This document shows positions 17,368 through 24,789 of a stretch of DNA of 64,000 nt, piece after piece (the stretch's first letter is position 1; each line of letters opens with the position of its first letter). Origin of the DNA: Streptomyces sp. B21-105. GTDB lineage: Bacteria > Actinomycetota > Actinomycetes > Streptomycetales > Streptomycetaceae. The DNA lies in contig NZ_JARUMJ010000001.1 of assembly GCF_036898465.1 (NCBI RefSeq), positions 5,828,001 to 5,892,000 of the forward strand. Reading direction: 5' to 3'. A model generated the notes under the pieces. The model was not told where the DNA came from. It made no database searches and was given only the letters and a program-made list of their open reading frames with translations. The position numbers were made by a program, and so were the translations under genes.

Positions 17368-17517
17368 GGCGCGGGCGGCGACGTAGCGCGGTGACGGCGG
17401 GGCGTGGAGGAGGCTGCGGGGTGCGGTGCGGCTGTGCCGGGATGCGGCGGGGCACGGTGGTGGCGGGACGCGGTGGCGACGTGACGCATCGGTAAGGGGC
17501 GAACACCGCCCCCACTG
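17368..17517. other. G-rich spacer upstream of hutH
   Basis: About 150 bases of G-rich, plus-strand biased DNA with recurrent GCGGGGCG/GGTGGCGG words and no gene. Its right end joins the hutH promoter. Confidence 0.4.
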
Positions 17518-17546
17518 GTGACATCTTCGTCTTCACTGCGTACGCT
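17518..17546 (+). promoter_or_regulatory. Candidate hutH promoter
   Basis: GTGACA (17518-17523) and TACGCT (17541-17546) are separated by 17 bases. The ATG of hutH at 17554 begins 7 bases after the -10 box, so the message is probably leaderless. Confidence 0.6.
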
Positions 17547-17553
17547 CCTGAAT

Positions 17554-19098
17554 ATGGATATGCACACTGTGGTGGTGGGGACGTCCGGCGTGACCGCGTC
17601 CGACGTGGTCGCCGTGGCGCGTGACGGCGCCAGGATCGAGCTCTCCGCGGGAGCGGTGGCGGCCCTCGCCGCGGCCCGCGGCATCGTGGACGCGCTGGCG
17701 GCCAAGCCCGAGCCCGTCTACGGCGTCTCCACCGGTTTCGGCGCCCTCGCCACCCGGCACATCAGCCCGGAGCTGCGCGCTCAGCTGCAGCGCAACATCG
17801 TCCGCTCGCACGCCGCCGGCATGGGCCCGCGGGTGGAGCGCGAGGTCGTCCGCGCGCTGATGTTCCTGCGGCTGAAGACGGTCTGCTCCGGGCACACCGG
17901 CGTCCGGCCCGAGGTCGCGCAGACCATGGCCGACATCCTGAACGCCGGCATCACCCCGGTCGTCCACGAGTACGGCTCCCTCGGCTGCTCCGGCGACCTG
18001 GCCCCGCTCTCGCACTGCGCCCTCACCCTCATGGGCGAGGGTGACGCGGAGGGCCCGGACGGCGTCGTACGCCCCGCCGGCGAACTGCTCGCCGAGCACG
18101 GCATCGGCCCGGTCGAGCTGCGCGAGAAGGAGGGCCTGGCGCTCCTCAACGGCACCGACGGCATGCTCGGCATGCTGGTGATGGCCCTCGCCGACCTCGA
18201 CATGCTCTACAAGTCGGCCGACGTCACCGCCGCGTTGTCGCTGGAGGCCCTGCTGGGCACCGACAAGGTGCTCGCCCCCGAGCTGCACGCCATCCGCCCG
18301 CACCCGGGGCAGGGCGCCTCGGCCGCCAACATGCTGGCCGTGCTCGCGGGTTCGGAGCTCACCGGTCACCACCAGGACGACGCCCCGCGCGTCCAGGACG
18401 CCTACTCGGTGCGCTGCGCACCGCAGGTCGCCGGCGCCGGCCGCGACACCATGGCGCACGCCCGCCTCGTCGCCGAGCGCGAGCTGGCCTCGGCCGTCGA
18501 CAACCCGGTGGTGCTGCCCGACGGAAGGGTGGAGTCCAACGGGAACTTCCACGGGGCGCCCGTCGCCTACGTCCTGGACTTCCTCGCCATCGCCGTCGCC
18601 GACCTCGCCTCCATCGCCGAGCGGCGCACCGACCGGCTGCTGGACAAGAACCGCAGCCACGGCCTCCCGCCGTTCCTCGCGGACGACGCCGGCGTCGACT
18701 CCGGGCTGATGATCGCCCAGTACACGCAGGCCGCGCTGGTCAGCGAGTTGAAGCGGCTGGCCGTACCGGCGTCCGCCGACTCGATCCCGTCCTCGGCGAT
18801 GCAGGAGGACCACGTGTCGATGGGCTGGTCCGCGGCCCGCAAGCTGCGCACCGCCGTCGACAACCTCACCCGGGTGATCGCCGTCGAGCTGTACGCCGCC
18901 ACGCGCGGTGTGGAGCTGCGCGAGGGACTGACCCCGGCGCCGGCGACGCGCGCGGTCATCGCGGCGGTACGCGAGGCCGGCGTGCAGGGCCCCGGTCCGG
19001 ACCGGTTCCTCGCCCCCGACCTCGCGGCGGCGGACGCCTTCGTGCGCGCCGGTGGGCTCGTCGCGGCGGTGGAGACGGTCACCGGACCGCTCAGGTAG
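17554..19098 (+). CDS. hutH: Histidine ammonia-lyase
   Basis: A 514-residue lyase that removes ammonia from L-histidine to give urocanate, the first step of histidine use. The electrophilic MIO cofactor forms from a tripeptide; here the loop reads EYGSLGCSGDLAPLSH, so the precursor is Cys-Ser-Gly (residues about 145-147) and not the more common Ala-Ser-Gly. Supporting motifs are YGVSTGFGALA, the segment LLNGTDGMLGMLVMAL and the C-terminal SSAMQEDHVSMGW. ATG 17554 is preferred from the leaderless promoter; ATG 17560 is an alternative giving a protein two residues shorter. No other hut genes are adjacent, which is usual in Streptomyces. A strong hairpin follows the stop. Confidence 0.95.
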   Translation: MDMHTVVVGTSGVTASDVVAVARDGARIELSAGAVAALAAARGIVDALAAKPEPVYGVSTGFGALATRHISPELRAQLQRNIVRSHAAGMGPRVEREVVRALMFLRLKTVCSGHTGVRPEVAQTMADILNAGITPVVHEYGSLGCSGDLAPLSHCALTLMGEGDAEGPDGVVRPAGELLAEHGIGPVELREKEGLALLNGTDGMLGMLVMALADLDMLYKSADVTAALSLEALLGTDKVLAPELHAIRPHPGQGASAANMLAVLAGSELTGHHQDDAPRVQDAYSVRCAPQVAGAGRDTMAHARLVAERELASAVDNPVVLPDGRVESNGNFHGAPVAYVLDFLAIAVADLASIAERRTDRLLDKNRSHGLPPFLADDAGVDSGLMIAQYTQAALVSELKRLAVPASADSIPSSAMQEDHVSMGWSAARKLRTAVDNLTRVIAVELYAATRGVELREGLTPAPATRAVIAAVREAGVQGPGPDRFLAPDLAAADAFVRAGGLVAAVETVTGPLR

Positions 19099-19105
19099 AG
19101 ACGAG

Positions 19106-19141
19106 CGGGGCCCCGCCGCACGGAGGTGCGACAGGGCCCCG
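19106..19141. terminator. Bidirectional terminator between hutH and a lipoprotein gene
   Basis: CGGGGCCC (19106-19113) pairs with GGGCCCCG (19134-19141), with an inner GCAC/GTGC stem. It lies between the convergent stops of hutH and the lipoprotein gene. There is no long T run. Confidence 0.55.
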
Positions 19142-19164
19142 AAGTTCCGTCCGGCCGAGCGGAG

Positions 19165-19956
19165 TTACTTGAGCTTCGCGAGCTGCGCGTCGATCACGGC
19201 CGCCGGGACGGCGCCCATGTCGCCGCCCTTGGTCATCGCGGCGAAGTTCACCGTGTAGAACGTGGCGACGGTGTTGCCCTTGCGCACCACCGCGGCGTGG
19301 AAGGTGGCCTTGCCCGCGCCGTCCATGTCGACGTCCTCGGTGAACGCCACCACCTCGTCGCCCTTGGCGGAGTTCTTCTCCTCGGCGACCTTGGTGACCT
19401 TGGTGTTCTCGCCGTCGGCCTTCAGGCCGTACCCGCCGGCACAGGCCGTCACGCCGTCGGAGACGGCCTTCATCGCCTTCTCGGCGCCGTCGCCCGCGTA
19501 CGAGGAGAGACCGACGAACGTCATGTCGATGTCGAAGGCGTCCGCGAGGTCGGTCGGCTTGGCGGTGGCGGCGGCCGTCTTGTCCTCGGCGACCGTGTTG
19601 CCGACGCTCGCGTCCGTGTCGCCCGGGGCCAGTGCGGCCGTGGCCCACGCGAGCGGGTTGCAGGCCGGCTTGTCGGTCTTCACCACGCTCTTGGAGGCCG
19701 GCAGTGTGTCGTCGCCCGAGTCGACCTTGTAGCCCTTGAGTTCACCCTGCGCGAGCAGCAGCTTCTCGAGCTCGGCCTTGGTGAGCGCCTTCGCGGCCGG
19801 AGCGGAGGAGGAGGCCTCGGCGGGCGCGGAAGCGGAGGCGGACGTCTTGGAGTCCGTGTCCTTCGACCCGTCGTCCGAACAGGCGGTGAGAAGGGAGAGC
19901 GACAGTGCGCCGATTGCGGCCGTGGCGCACAGCCGCGCCCCCGATGATCTCTTCAT
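19165..19956 (-). CDS. Secreted lipoprotein, unknown function
   Basis: A 263-residue protein with a lipoprotein signal: basic MKRSSGARL, hydrophobic ATAAIGALSLSLLTAC with lipobox LTAC and Cys at residue 26. A Ser/Ala/Asp-rich linker of about 30 residues follows and then a folded domain from about residue 57. This domain holds two further cysteines (ACNPLAW and TACAGGYG) that may form a disulphide, as in extracytoplasmic sensor-like domains of actinobacterial lipoproteins. Strand-rich segments (KATFHAAVVRKGNTVATFYT) suggest a beta-sheet surface. Located in the outer face of the membrane. It is convergent with hutH and probably stands alone. No named family recognised. Confidence 0.82.
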   Translation of the reverse strand: MKRSSGARLCATAAIGALSLSLLTACSDDGSKDTDSKTSASASAPAEASSSAPAAKALTKAELEKLLLAQGELKGYKVDSGDDTLPASKSVVKTDKPACNPLAWATAALAPGDTDASVGNTVAEDKTAAATAKPTDLADAFDIDMTFVGLSSYAGDGAEKAMKAVSDGVTACAGGYGLKADGENTKVTKVAEEKNSAKGDEVVAFTEDVDMDGAGKATFHAAVVRKGNTVATFYTVNFAAMTKGGDMGAVPAAVIDAQLAKLK

Positions 19957-19998
19957 GTGCGAACTATGAGGAACCTGTCAAGGGCGAGTCAAATTGAT

Positions 19999-20397
19999 TC
20001 AAAAACCCAGGCGTTCCCGACGAATGGAATAAACGACGAAGCCCGCGCCCAGTGCGAGCAGGGCCGTCCCGCCGATCACGTACGGGGTGGTGTCGAAGCT
20101 TCCGGTGTCGGCGAGCCGGACGCCGTCGTCGGCTCCCGCCCCTGCCTCCGCCTCGGCATCGGTGTCGGTCTCGGCGAGGGTCCGTGTCGCGCTTCGGTCG
20201 GCCGCCCGGTCCGCGGTCCGCTTCACCGCCCCGGTCGTGGTCGCCGAGGCGGCCCGCGCCTGGGTCGGGACCTGTGTCGTCGTGACCGTTCTGGCAGGGG
20301 TGTGCTGGGACGCGTTGGCGGACGGGACGAACCACAGGGCGCCCAGCAGGGTCGCCGCGGCGGTGGCGGTCAGCAACGGACGTCGAGCGGATGACAC
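19999..20397 (-). CDS. Small cell-wall-anchored protein with LAxTG sorting signal
   Basis: A 132-residue exported protein. The GTG start (complement of 20395-20397) follows GGGGATCG and opens a signal peptide, RRPLLTATAAATLLGALW, with likely cleavage after ANA. A Thr/Ala/Glu/Asp-rich stalk follows. The C-terminus is a complete sortase signal: LADTG, then the hydrophobic helix YVIGGTALLALGAGFVVYSI, then the basic tail RRERLGF. LAxTG is the site used by class E sortases of Streptomyces, which anchor chaplins and other proteins. There is almost no folded domain, so it is probably a wall-bound stalk or surface peptide. Any adhesive or regulatory role is unknown. Confidence 0.78.
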   Translation of the reverse strand: MSSARRPLLTATAAATLLGALWFVPSANASQHTPARTVTTTQVPTQARAASATTTGAVKRTADRAADRSATRTLAETDTDAEAEAGAGADDGVRLADTGSFDTTPYVIGGTALLALGAGFVVYSIRRERLGF

Positions 20398-20494
20398 GGA
20401 ATATCGATCCCCTTGTGGCGCTGGCGTATTGGCCGTGTCCTCCGATGCTAATGAAAGTCGCGGGTCGCGGGAAAGTCGCGCGAGCCACGAGCCG

Positions 20495-20500
20495 TACGCT
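20495..20500 (+). promoter_or_regulatory. -10 box of leaderless gene at 20507
   Basis: TACGCT is followed by 6 bases and the ATG at 20507, so the message is probably leaderless. Confidence 0.5.
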
Positions 20501-20506
20501 CCGGCC

Positions 20507-20863
20507 ATGAGCGATGAGACAACATCACGTTTTGTGCGGATTCGAGTGGAAGTTCTTCTCGAAGTGCATGACGAGGACGCCGTGAGCGCGGCGGCGCTGC
20601 GCCGGCTCGCCCACGACCCGGAGGTCCCGGACGCCGAGCGCGCGCACGCCGAGGCCGCTGTGACGGAAGACACGGCGGAGGCCCTCGCCTACCTCGTCGA
20701 CCCCTTCGACCTGGTCGGCGAGGTGCCCGGGGTGGAGCTCCAGCAGGCCTCCTGGTCCAGTGAGCGGGTCGACCACGACCCGGATTCAACGGAGTGGGAC
20801 CTCGACGAGGACGATCTCGACGAGGATGACGGGGCGGACGGCGAGGCGGGCCGTATCGGCTGA
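20507..20863 (+). CDS. Small acidic conserved hypothetical protein
   Basis: A 118-residue soluble protein beginning MSDETTSRFVRIRVEVLLEV. The first half alternates strand and helix (RFVRIRVEVLLEVHDEDAVSAAALRRL), followed by helical segments AHAEAAVTEDTAEALAYLVDPF, and a highly acidic tail (WDLDEDDLDEDDGADGE). The codon after the TACGCT -10 box was chosen as start because reading frames extend much further upstream without support. Divergent from the LAxTG protein gene. No family recognised; the acidic tail suggests binding to a basic partner. Confidence 0.72.
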   Translation: MSDETTSRFVRIRVEVLLEVHDEDAVSAAALRRLAHDPEVPDAERAHAEAAVTEDTAEALAYLVDPFDLVGEVPGVELQQASWSSERVDHDPDSTEWDLDEDDLDEDDGADGEAGRIG

Positions 20864-20930
20864 GCGGAGCCCGGCCGGATCGGCTGACTGAAATCGGCCG
20901 CATCGGCTGAGCGTTCCGGGAAACTCGTGA

Positions 20931-20956
20931 CCCCGGACGGCAACCGCCGGCCGGGG
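20931..20956 (+). terminator. Weak terminator-like hairpin
   Basis: CCCCGG (20931-20936) pairs with CCGGGG (20951-20956), with an inner CGG/CCG pairing and TTTCGTC after it. It follows the small acidic protein gene. Upstream, ATCGGCTGA occurs three times between about 20853 and 20910. Confidence 0.4.
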
Positions 20957-21040
20957 TTTCGTCGTCTCAGCAGGCGCACGAACCGACACCCACACCTTCC
21001 GCGCCGCGAACGTGGCGTGCCCCACACCTTCTGTGCAGGG

Positions 21041-21075
21041 GGAACGGGAGGAACCGGTCGTAGCGTTGATGTTCT
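21041..21075 (+). promoter_or_regulatory. Candidate ECF (sigma-E-like) promoter of the L,D-transpeptidase gene
   Basis: Two GGAAC -35 boxes occur at 21041-21045 and 21050-21054. Each has a possible partner 18 bases on: CGTT at 21064 and TCT at 21073. GGAAC is the -35 element of the Streptomyces cell-envelope stress sigma factor SigE, and a wall-crosslinking lipoprotein is a sensible target. Which pair is used is not decided. Confidence 0.42.
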
Positions 21076-21126
21076 TGACGGGGACTCTCGGGGTTCAGGC
21101 ATACGGCAACGATGGAGAAGCGTGTG

Positions 21127-22374
21127 ATGACGGACAGTAGGCGGCGCCGGGGTCTGATGACGGCGTCCGCACTGCTCGGCGGAGTTCTGGTGCTTTCCGC
21201 GTGCTCCGGCGGCGACGACGGAGCCTCCGGCGGCGGAGGCAGCTCCTCGCAGGCCAAGGCCGACGAGGCAGCCGCGAAGAAGTCCTCCGAGGCGCAGATC
21301 AAGATCACGCCGGCCGACGGTTCGGACAACGCCTCCATCAACAACTCGGCGGCCGTCACGGTGAGCAAGGGCACCCTCACCTCCGTGACGATGACCACGG
21401 CCGAGGGCGCCGCCGTCAAGGGCGCGCTCTCCGCGGACAAGACCAGCTGGAAGCCGGACGGGCAGCTCGAGCGCTCCACCACCTACAAGGTGGCGGCCGA
21501 GGCCAAGGACTCCAGCGGCCTCGTGGCCCACGAGAACGCCTCCTTCACCACGGTCTCCCCGGCCAACAGCTTCATAGCCAACTTCACGCCGGAGGACGGT
21601 TCGACCGTCGGCGTGGGAATGCCCGTGTCGATCAACTTCAACAAGCAGATCACCGACAAGGCGGCCGTCCAGAAGGGCGTCACGGTGACCTCCACCAGCG
21701 GTCAGGAAGTCGCCTGCCACTGGTTCTCCAGCCAGCGCATGGACTGCCGTCCCCAGGAGTACTGGAAGGAGAACTCCACCGTCACGCTGAAACTCGCGCT
21801 CGACGGTGTGGAGGGCGCCAAGGGCGTCATCGGCGTCCAGCAGAAGACGGTCACCTTCAAGATCGGCCGCAACCAGGTCTCCTACGTCGACGCGAAGACC
21901 AAGCAGATGAAGGTCACGCACAACGGCGCGGTCATCAAGACCATCCCGATCTCGGCCGGCTCGCCCGACAACAAGACGTACGAGGGCCAGATGGTGATGT
22001 CGGAGAAGTTCAAGGAGACGCGCATGAACGGCGCGACCGTGGGCTTCACCGACGACGACGGCAAGGGCGAGTACGACATCAAGGACGTGCCGCACGCCAT
22101 CCGCCTCACCAACTCCGGCACCTTCGTGCACGGCAACTACTGGGGCGCGAAGTCCATCTTCGGCTCGGTGAACACCAGCCACGGCTGTGTGGGCCTGTCC
22201 GACACCAAGGGCGCCAACGACAAGGGCACGGCCGGCTACTGGTTCTACACCAACTCGATCGTCGGCGACGTCGTGGTGGTCAAGAACACCGGCGACAAGA
22301 CCGTGGCCCCGGACAACGGCCTCAACGGCTGGAACATGGACTGGGCGCAGTGGAAGGCCGGTTCGGCCGCCTGA
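21127..22374 (+). CDS. Lipoprotein L,D-transpeptidase (YkuD) with Ig-like domains
   Basis: A 415-residue envelope enzyme that makes 3-3 crosslinks in peptidoglycan. A lipoprotein signal ends in the lipobox LSAC. After a Gly/Ser linker come two Ig-like domains (about residues 55-150 and 155-250, with ITPADGSDNASI and FTPEDGSTVGVGMP at their starts), then the YkuD catalytic domain at about 255-390. The active-site block HGNYWG, 12 residues, then SHGCVGLSD holds the catalytic His and Cys. The ATG at 21127 is preferred over the one at 21112 because GGAGAAG lies between them at correct spacing. Possible sigma-E control is noted at 21041. A 13-base-pair hairpin terminates it, so it is monocistronic. 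Confidence 0.93.
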   Translation: MTDSRRRRGLMTASALLGGVLVLSACSGGDDGASGGGGSSSQAKADEAAAKKSSEAQIKITPADGSDNASINNSAAVTVSKGTLTSVTMTTAEGAAVKGALSADKTSWKPDGQLERSTTYKVAAEAKDSSGLVAHENASFTTVSPANSFIANFTPEDGSTVGVGMPVSINFNKQITDKAAVQKGVTVTSTSGQEVACHWFSSQRMDCRPQEYWKENSTVTLKLALDGVEGAKGVIGVQQKTVTFKIGRNQVSYVDAKTKQMKVTHNGAVIKTIPISAGSPDNKTYEGQMVMSEKFKETRMNGATVGFTDDDGKGEYDIKDVPHAIRLTNSGTFVHGNYWGAKSIFGSVNTSHGCVGLSDTKGANDKGTAGYWFYTNSIVGDVVVVKNTGDKTVAPDNGLNGWNMDWAQWKAGSAA

Positions 22375-22401
22375 CCCCGTTCCCAGCCGATCCACAGGCT
22401 C

Positions 22402-22429
22402 CCGATGCCGCCCCCAGGGGCGGCATCGG
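22402..22429 (+). terminator. Rho-independent terminator of the L,D-transpeptidase gene
   Basis: CCGATGCCGCCCC (22402-22414) and GGGGCGGCATCGG (22417-22429) form a perfect 13-base-pair stem with a 2-base centre, followed by TGTTT. Confidence 0.75.
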
Positions 22430-22502
22430 TGTTTCCGGGGCCCTGCACAGCCTTCTCATCGTTCTCTTATGTCTGGTTTATGCCTTCATCACGCGCCGTA
22501 CC

Positions 22503-22508
22503 TAGCTT
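22503..22508 (+). promoter_or_regulatory. -10 box of leaderless ABC permease gene
   Basis: TAGCTT followed by 6 bases and the ATG at 22515. No Shine-Dalgarno sequence is present, consistent with a leaderless message. Confidence 0.45.
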
Positions 22509-22514
22509 GCGGCC

Positions 22515-23975
22515 ATGTTCTTCACCTACCTGAGGCGCGAACTGCGCCGCCGCAGAAAAGCGGCACTCGTCGTCGCCTCCGGCCTCGCGCTGGGCATCGC
22601 GCTGGTCATCGTGGTCACCTCCGTGTCCTCCGGCATGGGGAAGGCCCAGGACAAGGTCCTGCAGTCCCTGTACGGCCTGGGTACGGACATGACGGTCACC
22701 AAGGCCGCCTCGCCCACCGCGAGCTCCTCGGACCGTCCGCGCTTCCGGTTCGACGCGCAGGACAACGACTCGGACGCGGAGCAGAGCACCGACCGCGTCA
22801 TGGTCCAGGGCTTCCAGACCCTGTCGGCCGCGACCGTCGCCGAGGTCGGCAAGCAGAGCGGGGTCTCCGACGCGGTCGGCGGGCTGAGCCTCCAGGTCAT
22901 CAAGATCAACGGGCAGTTCACCCGCGGCCGGTTCCAGCAGAACGGCAGCGGCGGCAGCGGCGGCGGCCGGCGGGGCGGGGGCGCCGGCGGCAGCGAACGG
23001 CCGCAGGGTGAAGTGCAGGGCGGCGGCGCGAACTTCGACGTCAACAACTACTCCGTCTACGGCGCCGACGTCACCGAGCCCGAACTCGGACCGCTGACCT
23101 CCTCCACGATCAGCAGCGGTCGCACCTTCAAGACCTCCGAGACCGACGGCAAGGTCGCCGTCGTGGACTCGGCGTACGCCAAGGAGAAGTCGCTCAAGGT
23201 CGGCTCCACGCTCACCATCAGCAGCGTCACGTTCTCCGTGATCGGCATCGCCACGGCCGACAGCGGCGACGCCGCCGCCAACGTCTACATCCCGTTGACC
23301 CAGGCCCAGACCCTCGGCGACGCGAAGAACAAGGTCACCACGATCTACGTCAAGGCGACCGACTCGCAGAAGATCGACAGCGTCAAGTCGACCATCCAGA
23401 AGAACGTCTCGGGTACGACGGTGACGACCTCCGCCGACCTCGCGGACACCGTCTCCGGTTCCCTCTCCACGGCCTCCTCGCTCGCCGCCACCGTCGGCAA
23501 GTGGCTGTCGATCGCGGTCCTCATCGCCGCCTTCCTGGTCGCCGGGCTGCTCACCTCCTCGGCCGTCTCCCGGCGCGTGCGCGAGTTCGGCACGTTGAAG
23601 GCGCTGGGCTGGAAGTCCGGCCGGGTCACCCGGCAGGTGGTCGGCGAGGCCATGGTCAACGGACTGCTGGGCGGCGCGCTCGGCATCGCCCTCGGCCTCG
23701 CCGGCGCCTACGCCGTGACCGCGATCAGCCCCACCCTCCAGGCCCGGTTGGGCGGCGGCGCAGGCGGCGGCCAGGGCGGCCCCGGCGGTGGCGGCGGCTT
23801 CGGCCGCCGGGCGGCCGCCAAGACCCTCGACGTCGCGCTGACGGCTCCGGTGAGCGTCACGACGGTGGCCGTCGCGGTGGCACTCGCCGTGGCCGGCGGC
23901 CTGATCGCGGGCGCGTTCGGCGGCTGGCGCGCCTCGCGGCTGCGCCCGGCGGACGCGCTGCGCCGCGTCGAATAG
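22515..23975 (+). CDS. MacB/FtsX-type ABC transporter permease
   Basis: A 486-residue inner-membrane subunit. An N-terminal helix (about residues 17-36) is followed by a large extracytoplasmic MacB-like domain to about 325, then three helices near 330-350, 385-410 and 455-475, the FtsX arrangement. A glycine-rich insert at about 140-175 ([15 protein letters not shown]) and a second between the last helices (GGGAGGGQGGPGGGGGFG) are unusual low-complexity loops. The cytoplasmic coupling segment VRRVREFGTLKALGWKSGRV and a similar C-terminal one contact the ATPase. Such systems transmit force or export peptides, lipids or antimicrobials. The cognate ATPase follows 36 bases later. No membrane-fusion protein gene is nearby. 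Confidence 0.9.
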   Translation: MFFTYLRRELRRRRKAALVVASGLALGIALVIVVTSVSSGMGKAQDKVLQSLYGLGTDMTVTKAASPTASSSDRPRFRFDAQDNDSDAEQSTDRVMVQGFQTLSAATVAEVGKQSGVSDAVGGLSLQVIKINGQFTRGRFQQNGSGGSGGGRRGGGAGGSERPQGEVQGGGANFDVNNYSVYGADVTEPELGPLTSSTISSGRTFKTSETDGKVAVVDSAYAKEKSLKVGSTLTISSVTFSVIGIATADSGDAAANVYIPLTQAQTLGDAKNKVTTIYVKATDSQKIDSVKSTIQKNVSGTTVTTSADLADTVSGSLSTASSLAATVGKWLSIAVLIAAFLVAGLLTSSAVSRRVREFGTLKALGWKSGRVTRQVVGEAMVNGLLGGALGIALGLAGAYAVTAISPTLQARLGGGAGGGQGGPGGGGGFGRRAAAKTLDVALTAPVSVTTVAVAVALAVAGGLIAGAFGGWRASRLRPADALRRVE

Positions 23976-24011
23976 CCAACCCACCCACCAGCTCCAGGAG
24001 TTGTTGTCCCC

Positions 24012-24698
24012 ATGTACGAACTCAGAGGCGTCACCAAGCGCTACACCCGGGGCAAGGAGACCGTCCACGCCCTGGACGGCGTCGACCTGACCGTCCCCGA
24101 CGGCGACCGGCTCGTCATCCAGGGTCCCACCGGCGGCGGCAAGTCCACCCTCCTGCAGATGATCGGCGCGCTCGACCGGCCCAGCGAGGGCGAGATCGTC
24201 TTCGACGGCGTCGACCTGGCCAAGCTCTCCGAGGCCCGGCTGACGAAGGTGCGCAGCGAGAACATCGGCTTCGTCTTCCAGTCCTTCAACCTGATCCCGA
24301 CGCTCAACGCGCAGGAGAACGTCGAGACGGCCCTCGTCCCGCTCGGCGTGAAGGGCGGGGAGCGCCGCGAACGGGCCGCCGAGGCGCTGAAGTCGGTGGG
24401 CCTCGGCGAACGCCTCGGACACCTGCCGTCCGAGATGTCGGGCGGTCAGCAGCAGCGCGTCGCCATCGCCCGCGCGCTGGTCAAGCAGCCGAAGGTGCTC
24501 CTCGCCGACGAACCGACCGGCAACCTCGACGAGGGCATGCGCGACGAGATCATGGACGTGCTGCACACCCTGTGGAAGGAGCACGGGCTGACCTTCATCA
24601 TGGTCACCCACGACTCCGCCATCGCGAAGAAGGCCCCGCGCGTCGCGACGATCCGCAAGGGCCGGATCACGGTGAAGGAGAACGCGACGTCCGCCTGA
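24012..24698 (+). CDS. MacB/LolD-type ABC transporter ATPase
   Basis: A 228-residue ATPase that powers the permease encoded just upstream. Walker A is GPTGGGKST at residues 38-46, the Q-loop is FVFQSFNLIPTLNA, the signature MSGGQQQRVAIARAL, Walker B VLLADEPTGNLD and the H-loop MVTHD. All are intact. The FQSFNLIPTLNAQENV and EPTGNLD forms are typical of the MacB/LolD/FtsE group that pairs with FtsX-like permeases. GGAG lies 13 bases before the ATG, rather far, so translation may be coupled to the permease. A strong hairpin after the stop ends the operon. Confidence 0.93.
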   Translation: MYELRGVTKRYTRGKETVHALDGVDLTVPDGDRLVIQGPTGGGKSTLLQMIGALDRPSEGEIVFDGVDLAKLSEARLTKVRSENIGFVFQSFNLIPTLNAQENVETALVPLGVKGGERRERAAEALKSVGLGERLGHLPSEMSGGQQQRVAIARALVKQPKVLLADEPTGNLDEGMRDEIMDVLHTLWKEHGLTFIMVTHDSAIAKKAPRVATIRKGRITVKENATSA

Positions 24699-24738
24699 CG
24701 CGCGTCGCCCTCCCCGCGAACGCTGAGCGCTGAGCGAA

Positions 24739-24769
24739 CGCCCGCCGGAAGAGCAGCCTCCGGCGGGCG
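24739..24769 (+). terminator. Terminator of the ABC transporter operon
   Basis: CGCCCGCCGGA (24739-24749) pairs with TCCGGCGGGCG (24759-24769) around a 9-base loop. A tandem GCGCTGA repeat lies just before it. No long T run. Confidence 0.6.
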
Positions 24770-24789
24770 GTCCGTGCTTGCGTGTCCCC

